Shown piece by piece: positions 1 to 6,241 of a stretch of 7,191 nt of DNA. Under the pieces are notes generated by a model. It was not told the origin of the DNA, made no database searches, and saw only the letters and a program-made list of their open reading frames with translations. Within the stretch, counting starts at the first letter, position 1, and the number at the start of each line of letters is the position of its first letter. Made by a program: the position numbers and the translations under genes. Where the stretch lies: NCBI GenBank assembly GCA_011371465.1, contig DRQL01000281.1:1-7191 (forward strand), read 5' to 3'. This stretch comes from Gammaproteobacteria bacterium. Its GTDB lineage: Bacteria > Pseudomonadota > Gammaproteobacteria > DSM-19610.

Positions 1-977
1 CAGGGGGTGAGCCGCTGTTGCGGCCGGATATCTATGATATTTCCCGTCGGGCAAAGGAAATGGGGTTCTATGTCGGCCTGTCTACCAACGGGACTCTGAT
101 CGATGAACAGAATATCGACCGGATCGCCGCAGTCGGTTATGACTACGTAGGCATCAGCATCGACGGTGTCCGCGCAACCCATGACCGATTCCGCCGCAAA
201 CAGGGCGCTTTCGACGCATCCATGCATGCTATCCGGCTGTGCCGGGACGCCGGTATCAAGGTGGGTATGCGCTTTACCCCAACCCAGGATAATGCGCAGG
301 AGCTTCCCCTGTTACTGGATGTCATGGAAGAAGAGCGCGTCGACAAGTTGTATGTGTCGCACCTGAATTACGGCGGCCGCGGTAACCGTAACCGACGCTC
401 GGATGTCGTGCACAAGACCACGCGCTGGGTTATGGACCTCCTGTTCGATGCCTGCTGGTCGGATGTGCAGGCGAATCGAAAACGGGAATTCGTTACCGGC
501 AACAACGACGCGGACGGTGTTTACCTGTTGCAATGGGTGAAGCGCAATGTTCCTGATCAGTACGAGTACATGCACCGGCGCCTGACCCAGTGGGGCGGGA
601 ATTCATCCGGCGTGAATATCTCCAACATCGATAACCTGGGCAACGTCCATCCCGATACCTTCTGGTGGAACTACAACCTCGGCAACGTGAAAGAACGACC
701 GTTTTCCGAGATCTGGAAGGACACCAGTGATCCGCTGATGGCGGGTATGAAAGCCTCGCCCCGACCGCTGAAAGGCCGCTGCCGGGTCTGCAGTTTCCAG
801 GACGTGTGTGGCGGCAATACCCGGGTGCGCGCCTTCCAGCTGACCGGTGATCCCTGGTGGGAAGATCCTGCCTGTTACCTCGACGATGAGGAACTGGGCA
901 TCCGTGAGGCAGACTACGCGGATGACAAACCGGAAGACATGGCGCTGGAAACCCGGGTTATCCGGCACGCCGGGTAA
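1..977 (+). CDS. nirJ: NirJ, heme d1 biosynthesis radical SAM protein (5' end missing)
   Basis: NirJ is a cytoplasmic radical SAM enzyme that removes two propionate side chains from the tetrapyrrole precursor during heme d1 synthesis, the cofactor of cytochrome cd1 nitrite reductase. The reading frame is already open at base 3, where it reads GGEPLLRPD, the GGEP motif of radical SAM proteins. The TTG at 18 is therefore not a start. About 70-80 residues, including the CxxxCxxC cluster loop, should lie to the left. The C-terminus carries a SPASM-like auxiliary cluster region: a CxxCxxxxxC motif (cysteine codons at 780, 789 and 807), then GGNTRVRA, then DPACYLDDEE with a fourth cysteine at 873. 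This matches the NirJ C-terminus as I know it. The stop is TAA at 975-977. The gene converges on the CtaA-like gene, 15 bases away. The presence of nirS in the same window agrees with the call. PqqE and AhbC/D-like relatives are less likely. Confidence 0.93.
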   Translation, partial: GGEPLLRPDIYDISRRAKEMGFYVGLSTNGTLIDEQNIDRIAAVGYDYVGISIDGVRATHDRFRRKQGAFDASMHAIRLCRDAGIKVGMRFTPTQDNAQELPLLLDVMEEERVDKLYVSHLNYGGRGNRNRRSDVVHKTTRWVMDLLFDACWSDVQANRKREFVTGNNDADGVYLLQWVKRNVPDQYEYMHRRLTQWGGNSSGVNISNIDNLGNVHPDTFWWNYNLGNVKERPFSEIWKDTSDPLMAGMKASPRPLKGRCRVCSFQDVCGGNTRVRAFQLTGDPWWEDPACYLDDEELGIREADYADDKPEDMALETRVIRHAG

Positions 978-978
978 C
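957..978. terminator. Hairpin over the nirJ stop codon, possible bidirectional transcription end
   Basis: GTTATCCGG (957-965) pairs with CCGGGTAAC (970-978) around a CACG loop. This gives a 9-bp stem with one T-G wobble, and the stem contains the nirJ stop codon. It lies exactly between two convergent genes, where a shared 3'-end structure would be expected. No T-run follows on either strand, so it is not a classical rho-independent terminator. It could instead protect the 3' end of the mRNA or be a coincidence of GC-rich coding sequence. Confidence 0.35.
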
Positions 979-992
979 TGTATTGCGCCCGG

Positions 993-1973
993 TCAGGACG
1001 ATGTGCTGTTGGCGGCCGGTGTGACCAGGTGGTTGAGATTGACCACTGCCAGTAACAGCATGGCCGCCATCGCGTTGTGAGCGGTCACCAGCAGCAGGGG
1101 CAGGCCGGCAAGCACGGAAGCAAGGCCCAGGCCGGTTTGTATTACCACGAAGGTCAGCATGCCGATGGCCGTGCTGCGCAGTGCCCCGCTATACCGGCGC
1201 AGGACTGCGAGCGCCAGCCAGCCAAGGTACAGGAGCGTCAATACGGCACCGGCCCGGTGTGTCATGTGCACGGTTTTTTGCAGGTCGCCGGTAACTATCC
1301 TGCCCTGGCTGTCGGTGTCTAGCCTGCTGAATATGTCCAGCCCCTGCGCAAGATTGGCGACCGTCATCCAGTTGCCGTCGCAACCGGGCAGCGTTGTGCA
1401 GGCGGGGCCGGCAAAGGTGGCGCTGTTCAGGGCGCCCAGTGAAATCTGCGCTGCCACGAGGAGCAGGCCGAGTCGCGCCCAGGGGCGCAAGGCAGTCGCG
1501 GCAACGTCGTTGCCGTGCACGTTTGCCACCGATCGTTGCCCCATCCACCACAGCAGTGCAAGCATGCTCATGCCGCCGAGCAGGTTACCCAGCGTAACGG
1601 CCGGCATGTCCGGGGAAGGGGTGCTGTAGCCCAGCACGGACAGAAACACGGTCAGGGCGAATACCGCCAGTGGTGCGGCGAGCCCAACTCCCGGCGGGCG
1701 CCGTCCGCGCAGGGCAAGGAAAGTGATGGCAACCACAATGACCCCCAGCAGGCTTGCGGTAAACCGGTGTACCGCGCCGGCCGTGGTGGCGGGAACCAGG
1801 CCGTGCGCCTGTTTCCCGGGCAGCTGTCCAAAACAGGCCGGCCAGTCCTGGCAGCCCAGCCCGATACTTTCCAGGCGCAGCCAGGCGCTCAACAGGACCG
1901 CTGCCAGTGTCAGCAGCAGTGCCACAAAAACAAGAAAGGTGAAAAGACTGCCGGTTTCCGCTGTGTCTTTCAT
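993..1973 (-). CDS. ctaA: COX15/CtaA-family heme A synthase-like membrane protein with a degenerate N-terminal heme site
   Basis: Family role: heme A synthase oxidises the C8 methyl of heme O to the formyl of heme A in the inner membrane. The 326-residue product has about eight membrane helices in two similar halves, each followed by a family cysteine pair: GLGCQDWPAC (C41/C47) and CTTLPGC (C192/C198). In the C-terminal half both expected heme ligands are present, H239 (HMTHR) and H299 (TAHNAM). In the N-terminal half H69 (AVHR) is kept. However, the Glu usually three residues before it is G66, and the second His appears as N130 (six residues after P124, the usual spacing). The start is set at ATG 1973. 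A GTG at 2024 would extend it by 17 Pro/Arg-rich residues, but the predicted transcript starts near 2031 and an AGG lies just upstream of the ATG. The gene diverges from the oxidase-like gene, so a link to its heme supply is plausible. True heme A synthase activity is uncertain. Confidence 0.85.
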   Translation of the reverse strand: MKDTAETGSLFTFLVFVALLLTLAAVLLSAWLRLESIGLGCQDWPACFGQLPGKQAHGLVPATTAGAVHRFTASLLGVIVVAITFLALRGRRPPGVGLAAPLAVFALTVFLSVLGYSTPSPDMPAVTLGNLLGGMSMLALLWWMGQRSVANVHGNDVAATALRPWARLGLLLVAAQISLGALNSATFAGPACTTLPGCDGNWMTVANLAQGLDIFSRLDTDSQGRIVTGDLQKTVHMTHRAGAVLTLLYLGWLALAVLRRYSGALRSTAIGMLTFVVIQTGLGLASVLAGLPLLLVTAHNAMAAMLLLAVVNLNHLVTPAANSTSS

Positions 1974-2037
1974 GGGCCTGGTGTTGTCATTCCGGGGTTG
2001 TGGCGCTGGCCGGGGGCTGCGCACACGTCAGCCCAGT

Positions 2038-2066
2038 GTAATACACAGGCTGGATGGAAATGTCAA
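2038..2066 (-). promoter_or_regulatory. Sigma70-type promoter of the ctaA-like gene
   Basis: On the minus strand a perfect -35 TTGACA (plus-strand TGTCAA, 2061-2066) is followed after exactly 17 bases by TATTAC (plus-strand GTAATA, 2038-2043), a 4/6 match to the -10 consensus. Transcription would start near 2031, leaving a leader of about 58 bases to the ATG at 1973. No FNR/DNR-like box is seen with it, so expression may not depend on anaerobiosis. Confidence 0.6.
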
Positions 2067-2098
2067 AAAGCAGGCTGGTGGTTTTATTTTCGAATCGC

Positions 2099-2104
2099 TA
2101 TAGT
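2099..2104 (+). promoter_or_regulatory. Weak candidate -10 element for the oxidase-like operon
   Basis: TATAGT is a 5/6 match to the -10 consensus, 66 bases before the oxidase-like ATG. No acceptable -35 lies 16-18 bases upstream, and I see no FNR/DNR-type inverted repeat in the spacer. If real, it would need an activator. This is the only candidate I can offer in this intergenic stretch. Confidence 0.25.
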
Positions 2105-2170
2105 CTCTTTCCAGCAGCAAGGACCGCATTGCGTAGCCTGTTTTCCATCGAGTGAGTAACCCGTACCATC

Positions 2171-3544
2171 ATGCATGAAGAGTATATATTGGCCGTGCCT
2201 GCTGGCCATCGCCGCCGGCTGAGCGTAGGCTGGCTGTGGCTGGGGGTGATGGCGCTGCTGGGTTCAGGGCTGTTTTCCCTGCTGCTGGTGCTTTCCCGGA
2301 CACCGTATATCCAGGACATCATCCCCTGGATCGATTTTTTTCGCACGGCGCTGGTGGTCCATGTCGACCTGTCGGTGCTGGTCTGGTTCCTGGCTTTTGG
2401 CGGCGTACTATGGAGCCTGAATTCCACCCCGCGTTTTATGCTGCTGGGCTGGTCAGCGTTGCTGTTCGCCGGGCTGGGTGCCGCACTCATGGTCGTGGTG
2501 CCGTTCCTGGGACCGGGTAATCCGCTGATGAGCAACTATATCCCGGTGTTGCAGACGCCCCTGTTCATGGTGGCGCTGCTGGGCTTCGGTTTTGGTATCA
2601 GCCTGCTGGTACTGCGTGGCATGAGCGCCAATACACCGGTTGGCCTGTACATGGAAGGCGCGGGCGCATTACGTTTCGGTTTGAACACCGCTGTAGTGTC
2701 GGCCGCCATGGCCGTGTTCGCCTTTGCCTGGTCGTACCTGGTCATTCCCGATGCCATGACAGGCAAGGCCTATTTCGAGCTGCTGTTCTGGGGTGGCGGT
2801 CATATGCTGCAGTTTACCTACACCCTGCTGATGCTGGTGGCCTGGCTGTGGCTGGCTTCCGCTTCCGGTGTACGCCTGCCACTGAGTCCGCGGGTCGTGT
2901 CGATCCTGTTCCTGTTTGGACTGATTGCCGTGTTTATGGCGCCGCTGATCTATTACTCTCACGCGGTGGTCTCCGCTGAACATATCCTGTTCTTCACCTG
3001 GCTGATGGCCTACGGCGGCAGCCTTGCGCCCGTACCGTTGGGACTGGCAGTCCTGTATGGCCTGCTGCGCAGCTCTCCGGCTGCCGGAGCACAGCTGCCC
3101 CTGCGCTCGGCCCTGTGGACATCCATGGTTCTTTTCGGTATCGGCGGTGGCATCGGGTTCCTGATCCAGGGAAGTAACGTCACGATTCCCGCCCACTATC
3201 ATGGTTCCATCGTGGGCGTCACACTGGCATTCATGGGCATGACCTACGATGTATTGCCACGCCTGGGGTATGCGCATCCAAACCGGCGACTGGCTGCCAT
3301 TCAGCCCTGGGTATACGGCGGTGGACAGCTGTTGCATGTGCTGGGACTGGTGTGGTCGGGTGGTTACGGCGTTCAGCGCAAGGTGGCCGGTGTGGAACAG
3401 GGCCTGGATGGCATCGAGAAAATTGCGGCCATGGGATTGATGGGGCTCGGTGGCCTGATTGCCATTATTGGTGGCCTGATGTTCCTGGTGATCGTTCTGC
3501 CCGTGATGAGCAAAGGGTTCCGGACACAGGGGGCGGGAGAGTGA
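2171..3544 (+). CDS. Divergent heme-copper oxidase superfamily subunit I (possible NO reductase-like)
   Basis: The product has 457 residues, about twelve membrane helices and the overall fold pattern of COX1/NorB/CcoN proteins. Heme ligands can be placed: H64 in helix II (HVDLSVLVW, like the NorB HTNLLIVW segment), and H342 and H344 in helix X (AHYHG). These are the usual high-spin and low-spin heme ligands. Helix VI has FWGGGHMLQF, where H211 is the expected metal ligand. The residue four further on, the cross-linked Tyr of most oxidases or the Glu of cNOR, is F215. Helix VII shows YYSHAV instead of the usual His-His pair, leaving H264 alone; E270 and H271 follow two turns later. Typical K-channel residues are not evident. 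No CuA subunit II gene is adjacent. The gene ends in a GTGA overlap with the next frame and is followed by a SCO gene. Superfamily membership is firm. O2 reduction looks unlikely; NO reduction is inferred from the nirS/nirJ neighbours. The start is the ATG at 2171, with only a weak GAGTGAG upstream. Confidence 0.85.
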   Translation: MHEEYILAVPAGHRRRLSVGWLWLGVMALLGSGLFSLLLVLSRTPYIQDIIPWIDFFRTALVVHVDLSVLVWFLAFGGVLWSLNSTPRFMLLGWSALLFAGLGAALMVVVPFLGPGNPLMSNYIPVLQTPLFMVALLGFGFGISLLVLRGMSANTPVGLYMEGAGALRFGLNTAVVSAAMAVFAFAWSYLVIPDAMTGKAYFELLFWGGGHMLQFTYTLLMLVAWLWLASASGVRLPLSPRVVSILFLFGLIAVFMAPLIYYSHAVVSAEHILFFTWLMAYGGSLAPVPLGLAVLYGLLRSSPAAGAQLPLRSALWTSMVLFGIGGGIGFLIQGSNVTIPAHYHGSIVGVTLAFMGMTYDVLPRLGYAHPNRRLAAIQPWVYGGGQLLHVLGLVWSGGYGVQRKVAGVEQGLDGIEKIAAMGLMGLGGLIAIIGGLMFLVIVLPVMSKGFRTQGAGE

Positions 3545-3597
3545 AGGCGCAACCCGCCTACCCGGGCTGGGCGTCGGCGGAGCTGGATGCTGCTGGC

Positions 3598-3604
3598 GGA
3601 GGGG
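3598..3604 (+). promoter_or_regulatory. Ribosome binding site deciding the start of the small membrane protein
   Basis: GGAGGGG lies five bases before GTG 3610 and is the best Shine-Dalgarno match in this operon. The competing GTG at 3541 has only GGAG one base away, which is too close to work well except through translational coupling. Confidence 0.5.
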
Positions 3605-3609
3605 TAGCC

Positions 3610-3783
3610 GTGACAGCTGAACAGGCCCCGGCGACAGCCCACGCTACGGATGCCGCTGTACCCGCAGTCAATGGCGGGCGTGAAGACCTCACCGGTTTTT
3701 TTACCATTGGCGTGGTGGTCGACGTGATCCTGGTGACGGCCTTCCTGGTGTGGGCAGCCGGGCAGTGGCGCAAGAAGCGATAG
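3610..3783 (+). CDS. Small single-helix membrane protein, unknown; candidate accessory subunit of the oxidase-like complex
   Basis: I do not recognise this as a named family. From GTG 3610 it has 57 residues. It begins with an Ala/Thr/Pro-rich, likely disordered segment, then one hydrophobic helix (about residues 29-50, GFFTIGVVVDVILVTAFLVW), then a basic tail AGQWRKKR. The basic C-terminus predicts an N-outside, C-inside orientation. An alternative GTG at 3541 overlaps the oxidase-like stop codon by four bases (GTGA) and would give 80 residues. The gene sits between the oxidase-like subunit I and SCO, 12 bases before the latter, so a role in that complex is plausible. Small single-helix subunits are known in this superfamily (CcoQ of cbb3, subunit IIa of ba3), but I see no clear sequence match to them. 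Confidence 0.55.
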   Translation: MTAEQAPATAHATDAAVPAVNGGREDLTGFFTIGVVVDVILVTAFLVWAAGQWRKKR

Positions 3784-3795
3784 CGAATCACGACC

Positions 3796-4431
3796 ATGTC
3801 CGAATCTGGCAGCAGACCTTACGGAACCTTGCTAATCTTTGTTTTCTGGGTTTTCCTGCTGGCGGTCGTGTACTACTGGATGCTGCCGGACAAAACGGTC
3901 CCCGCGGGACTCCAGGGGGTGCTCCGCTCCGAGCCGAAACCCCTGCAGGAATTTGAACTGCTCGACCAGCATGGGGCGCCCTTTACCCTGCAACGCCTGA
4001 AGGACCGGTGGAGTTTCGTTTTTTTCGGGTACACCTATTGCCCGGACATCTGCCCGACCACGCTGTCAACCCTGACCGGGGTGATCGGGCAACTGCAGGC
4101 CGACCCGCAGGGCACGTCGAACATACAGGTAGTATTCGTTTCGGTGGACCCGCGGCGCGATACCCCGCAGGTGCTTGAAAGTTACCTCAAGTACTTCAAT
4201 GAAGCATTCATGGGTGTTACAGGAACGCAACAGGCAATCGACAGCCTCACCCGGCAGTTCGGGGCTCCCTACCGGAAGGAGCCGGAGACCGTGCCCGGCC
4301 GGTACCTGGTCAGCCATGCCAGTTCGGTTTTCCTGGTCGATCCGTACGGGCAGCTGGTAGCGGCGTTCTCCCCACCGCACGATGCCGATACCATCGTTGA
4401 GCAATTCCGGGAGATTCGAGCCCGTTTCTAA
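3796..4431 (+). CDS. SCO1/SenC/PrrC family copper chaperone
   Basis: SCO proteins are membrane-anchored, periplasm-facing thioredoxin-fold proteins that bind copper and help assemble the copper centres of heme-copper oxidases. This 211-residue protein has an uncleaved N-terminal anchor (about residues 10-29) and then the SCO domain. The copper-binding CxxxC is C82 and C86 in GYTYCPDICPT, and the distal His ligand is H174 in YLVSHASSVFLVDP. The family segment VSVDPRRDTP is at about 116-124. All copper ligands are intact and the length is normal for the family. It follows the small membrane protein by 12 bases and probably ends the oxidase-like operon. SCO usually serves CuA, but no CuA-bearing subunit is visible here. 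It may serve a CuB-type centre, as SenC/PrrC does for cbb3 oxidases, or a protein encoded elsewhere. Confidence 0.93.
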   Translation: MSESGSRPYGTLLIFVFWVFLLAVVYYWMLPDKTVPAGLQGVLRSEPKPLQEFELLDQHGAPFTLQRLKDRWSFVFFGYTYCPDICPTTLSTLTGVIGQLQADPQGTSNIQVVFVSVDPRRDTPQVLESYLKYFNEAFMGVTGTQQAIDSLTRQFGAPYRKEPETVPGRYLVSHASSVFLVDPYGQLVAAFSPPHDADTIVEQFREIRARF

Positions 4432-4469
4432 GGGGCGAAATGCACCAGGCCTGTTTAAGGCGTGATTTA

Positions 4470-4483
4470 TTGATTGATGTCAA
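4470..4483 (+). promoter_or_regulatory. FNR/DNR-type operator upstream of the nosR/nirI-like gene
   Basis: TTGAT-TGAT-GTCAA matches the FNR/DNR inverted repeat (TTGAT-N4-ATCAA) at 9 of 10 defined positions. It lies in the 102-base gap after the SCO gene. A good -10 hexamer, CATAAT, is at 4516-4521. That puts the box centre about 51 bases before the implied start near 4528. A weaker -10 (AGGAAT, 4505-4510) would give the classical -41.5 spacing. Either way the promoter region overlaps the GTG at 4513. Confidence 0.7.
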
Positions 4484-4533
4484 TCGCCGGGGCAAGCCGA
4501 TGACAGGAATTCGTGCATAATTCCGGATTCGCC

Positions 4534-6135
4534 ATGATGATTCATCTGTTCGAAAAACTGTGCCGGACTGTGTTACGCATACCCGTGTGGCTGGGCGTAT
4601 GTGCAGCGCTGGTGGCGGGTGTTGCCAATGTCAACGCGGCTGACACCGATCCTGTCCAGGGCCTGGCGCGGAGCTATTTCCCGCAGGCAGACCGGGTCGG
4701 GGAGTTCGAGGGTGAACCGCTCGCCGCGCCGGTGTACGCGGGTGAGCGACTGCTCGGCTATGTGCTGCGAACCTCGGATATTGCGCCCATTCCGGCCTAC
4801 TCCGGAAAGCCGATCACCCTGCTGGTCGGTATTGCGCTTGATGGCAGGATAAGCGGTCTTCAGATTATCAAACATTCCGAACCCATCCTGGCCGCCGGCG
4901 TGTCGGAAAAGAACCTTAAACACTATGTCGATCAGTACCGCGGCGTGTCGGTACGCAAGCGCGTAAAGCTGGGTGGTGCGGAACGCGAGGGTTACGTGAC
5001 GATAGACGGGATTACCGGGGCCACCATCACCGCGATGGTCATGAATGCAACGGTCATGAAATCGGTCAGGAAAGTCGCCGAGTCACGCGGGATCCCGGTG
5101 TCCGGCGGAGCACCGCTGCAGAGCGACACGACAGCCGGGTTGCCGGCCGGTCAGCCGGCCCCGGCCTGGTGGCTGGGGGAGACCAGCGAGCCATTCTGGG
5201 TGTCTGTGTGGCGAGGGCGCGTATGGCAGGTCAGTGTGTTATCGCTTGCCCTGGTCCTGCTGGTTTTCATCCTGCTGTTCCAGGACTGGCTGACCAGCCG
5301 GCCCGTGCTGCTGAAGTATATACGTACCGGGTACCTGCTGTTCACCCTGTTTTTCATAGGCTGGTACAGCCTGGCGCAGCTCTCGATCGTGCACGTGCTT
5401 ACGTTTATCAACGCCATACTTCACCAGTTCAGCTGGGAGGCCTTCCTGGTGGACCCCCTGATATTTATTCTCTGGGGGTTTGTGGCGCTGACCCTGCTGT
5501 TGTGGGGTCGTGGTGTCTATTGCGGCTGGTTATGTCCGTTCGGCGCCCTGCAGGAGCTGACCTATAAAATCGCACGGCGGTTCAGGTTGCCGGAATTCAA
5601 TTTCCCGGATGTTATCCACGAGCGGCTGACGGCGCTGAAGTATGTCATTTTTGTCATGCTGTTCGGCCTGTCCCTGCAATCCATCGGCTACGCGGCCCTG
5701 GCAGCGGAGGTGGAGCCGTTCAAAACAGCGATCGTGCTGCATTTTCACCGGGAGGGTGTATTTGTCGCCTACGCGCTTGGCCTGCTCGTGATCGGGGTAT
5801 TCAGCCGCAAGTTTTTCTGCAAGTACCTGTGTCCGCTCGGGGCGGCCCTGGCCATTCCGGCGCCGTTGCGGATTTTCGACTGGCTGCGGCGGCGCAAGGA
5901 GTGCGGCCGACCATGCCAGATCTGTGCCAGGCAGTGCGAGGTGAATGCCATCCGCCCCACCGGCGAGATCAATCCCAACGAATGCCACTACTGCCTGGAT
6001 TGCCAGGTAACGTACTGGGACGATCATCGCTGTCCGCCGCTGTCGGAAAAGCGCATCCGGAGGGAAAAAAGCAGGGCTGTGCTGGAGCGGAAGAAGGCCG
6101 CGCAGGAGGCGGACGTGCAGCCCCCTGAAAAGTGA
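4534..6135 (+). CDS. nirI: NosR/NirI-family FMN-binding, polyferredoxin-like membrane protein (short form)
   Basis: Family role: NosR and NirI are inner-membrane flavin/iron-sulfur proteins needed for nosZ or nirS expression or activity, thought to pass electrons to periplasmic reductases. The 533-residue product has an N-terminal signal or anchor, then a periplasmic FMN-binding domain (about 60-185) with the covalent flavin motif DGITGAT (Thr at 164). About six membrane helices follow (roughly 230-425), with two CxxxCP motifs, CGWLCPFGALQE (C330/C334) and CKYLCPLGAA (C429/C433). A cytoplasmic tail carries two [4Fe-4S] motifs (C457, C461, C464, C468; C484, C487, C490, C500) and a charged end. 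NosR is usually about 700 residues; this protein is shorter in the periplasmic part. The start is set at ATG 4534 because the promoter overlaps the earlier GTG 4513, although that GTG has an AGGA in front. Position directly before nirS favours a NirI-type role over NosR. Confidence 0.88.
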   Translation: MMIHLFEKLCRTVLRIPVWLGVCAALVAGVANVNAADTDPVQGLARSYFPQADRVGEFEGEPLAAPVYAGERLLGYVLRTSDIAPIPAYSGKPITLLVGIALDGRISGLQIIKHSEPILAAGVSEKNLKHYVDQYRGVSVRKRVKLGGAEREGYVTIDGITGATITAMVMNATVMKSVRKVAESRGIPVSGGAPLQSDTTAGLPAGQPAPAWWLGETSEPFWVSVWRGRVWQVSVLSLALVLLVFILLFQDWLTSRPVLLKYIRTGYLLFTLFFIGWYSLAQLSIVHVLTFINAILHQFSWEAFLVDPLIFILWGFVALTLLLWGRGVYCGWLCPFGALQELTYKIARRFRLPEFNFPDVIHERLTALKYVIFVMLFGLSLQSIGYAALAAEVEPFKTAIVLHFHREGVFVAYALGLLVIGVFSRKFFCKYLCPLGAALAIPAPLRIFDWLRRRKECGRPCQICARQCEVNAIRPTGEINPNECHYCLDCQVTYWDDHRCPPLSEKRIRREKSRAVLERKKAAQEADVQPPEK

Positions 6136-6164
6136 ATTTCGTGGACGTCGTTATTACTGACCAG

Positions 6165-6205
6165 TTGACATAGATCAAGGCCCGTACGACTGAAGCAGGT
6201 AGGAT
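6165..6205 (+). promoter_or_regulatory. FNR/DNR-dependent nirS promoter
   Basis: TTGAC-ATAG-ATCAA (6165-6178) matches the FNR/DNR consensus at 9 of 10 defined positions. TAGGAT at 6200-6205 is a -10-like hexamer 21 bases after the box, with no -35 between. The start of transcription would fall near 6212, putting the box centre at about -41, the standard class II activator position. The leader to the nirS ATG would be about 30 bases. Confidence 0.8.
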
Positions 6206-6241
6206 GCCCACGGTAGAGCAATCTGATAAAGGGAGAGAGAA

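Noticed and set aside
18..20. TTG as the start of nirJ
   Set aside because: The frame is open upstream and reads the radical SAM GGEP motif from base 3, so the gene continues to the left of the window.
1515..2159. Plus-strand open frame of 214 codons opposite the ctaA-like gene
   Set aside because: It has low-complexity, Gln/Cys/Pro-rich content with no domain. The opposite strand encodes conserved CtaA motifs.
2669..3337. Minus-strand open frame of 222 codons inside the oxidase-like gene
   Set aside because: Its product is rich in Gln/His/Gly with no hydrophobic or domain pattern, and it is antisense to a strongly patterned membrane protein gene.
2171..3544. Calling subunit I an ordinary cbb3-type or aa3-type oxidase
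   Set aside because: The helix VI Tyr and the helix VII His-His pair are not seen, the cbb3 partners CcoO/CcoP and a CuA subunit are absent, and the neighbours are nir genes.
5142..5160. GCCGGC-rich inverted repeat
   Set aside because: It lies within the Pro/Ala/Gly linker of the NirI-like coding sequence and is explained by GC-rich codons; no second copy was noticed in the window.
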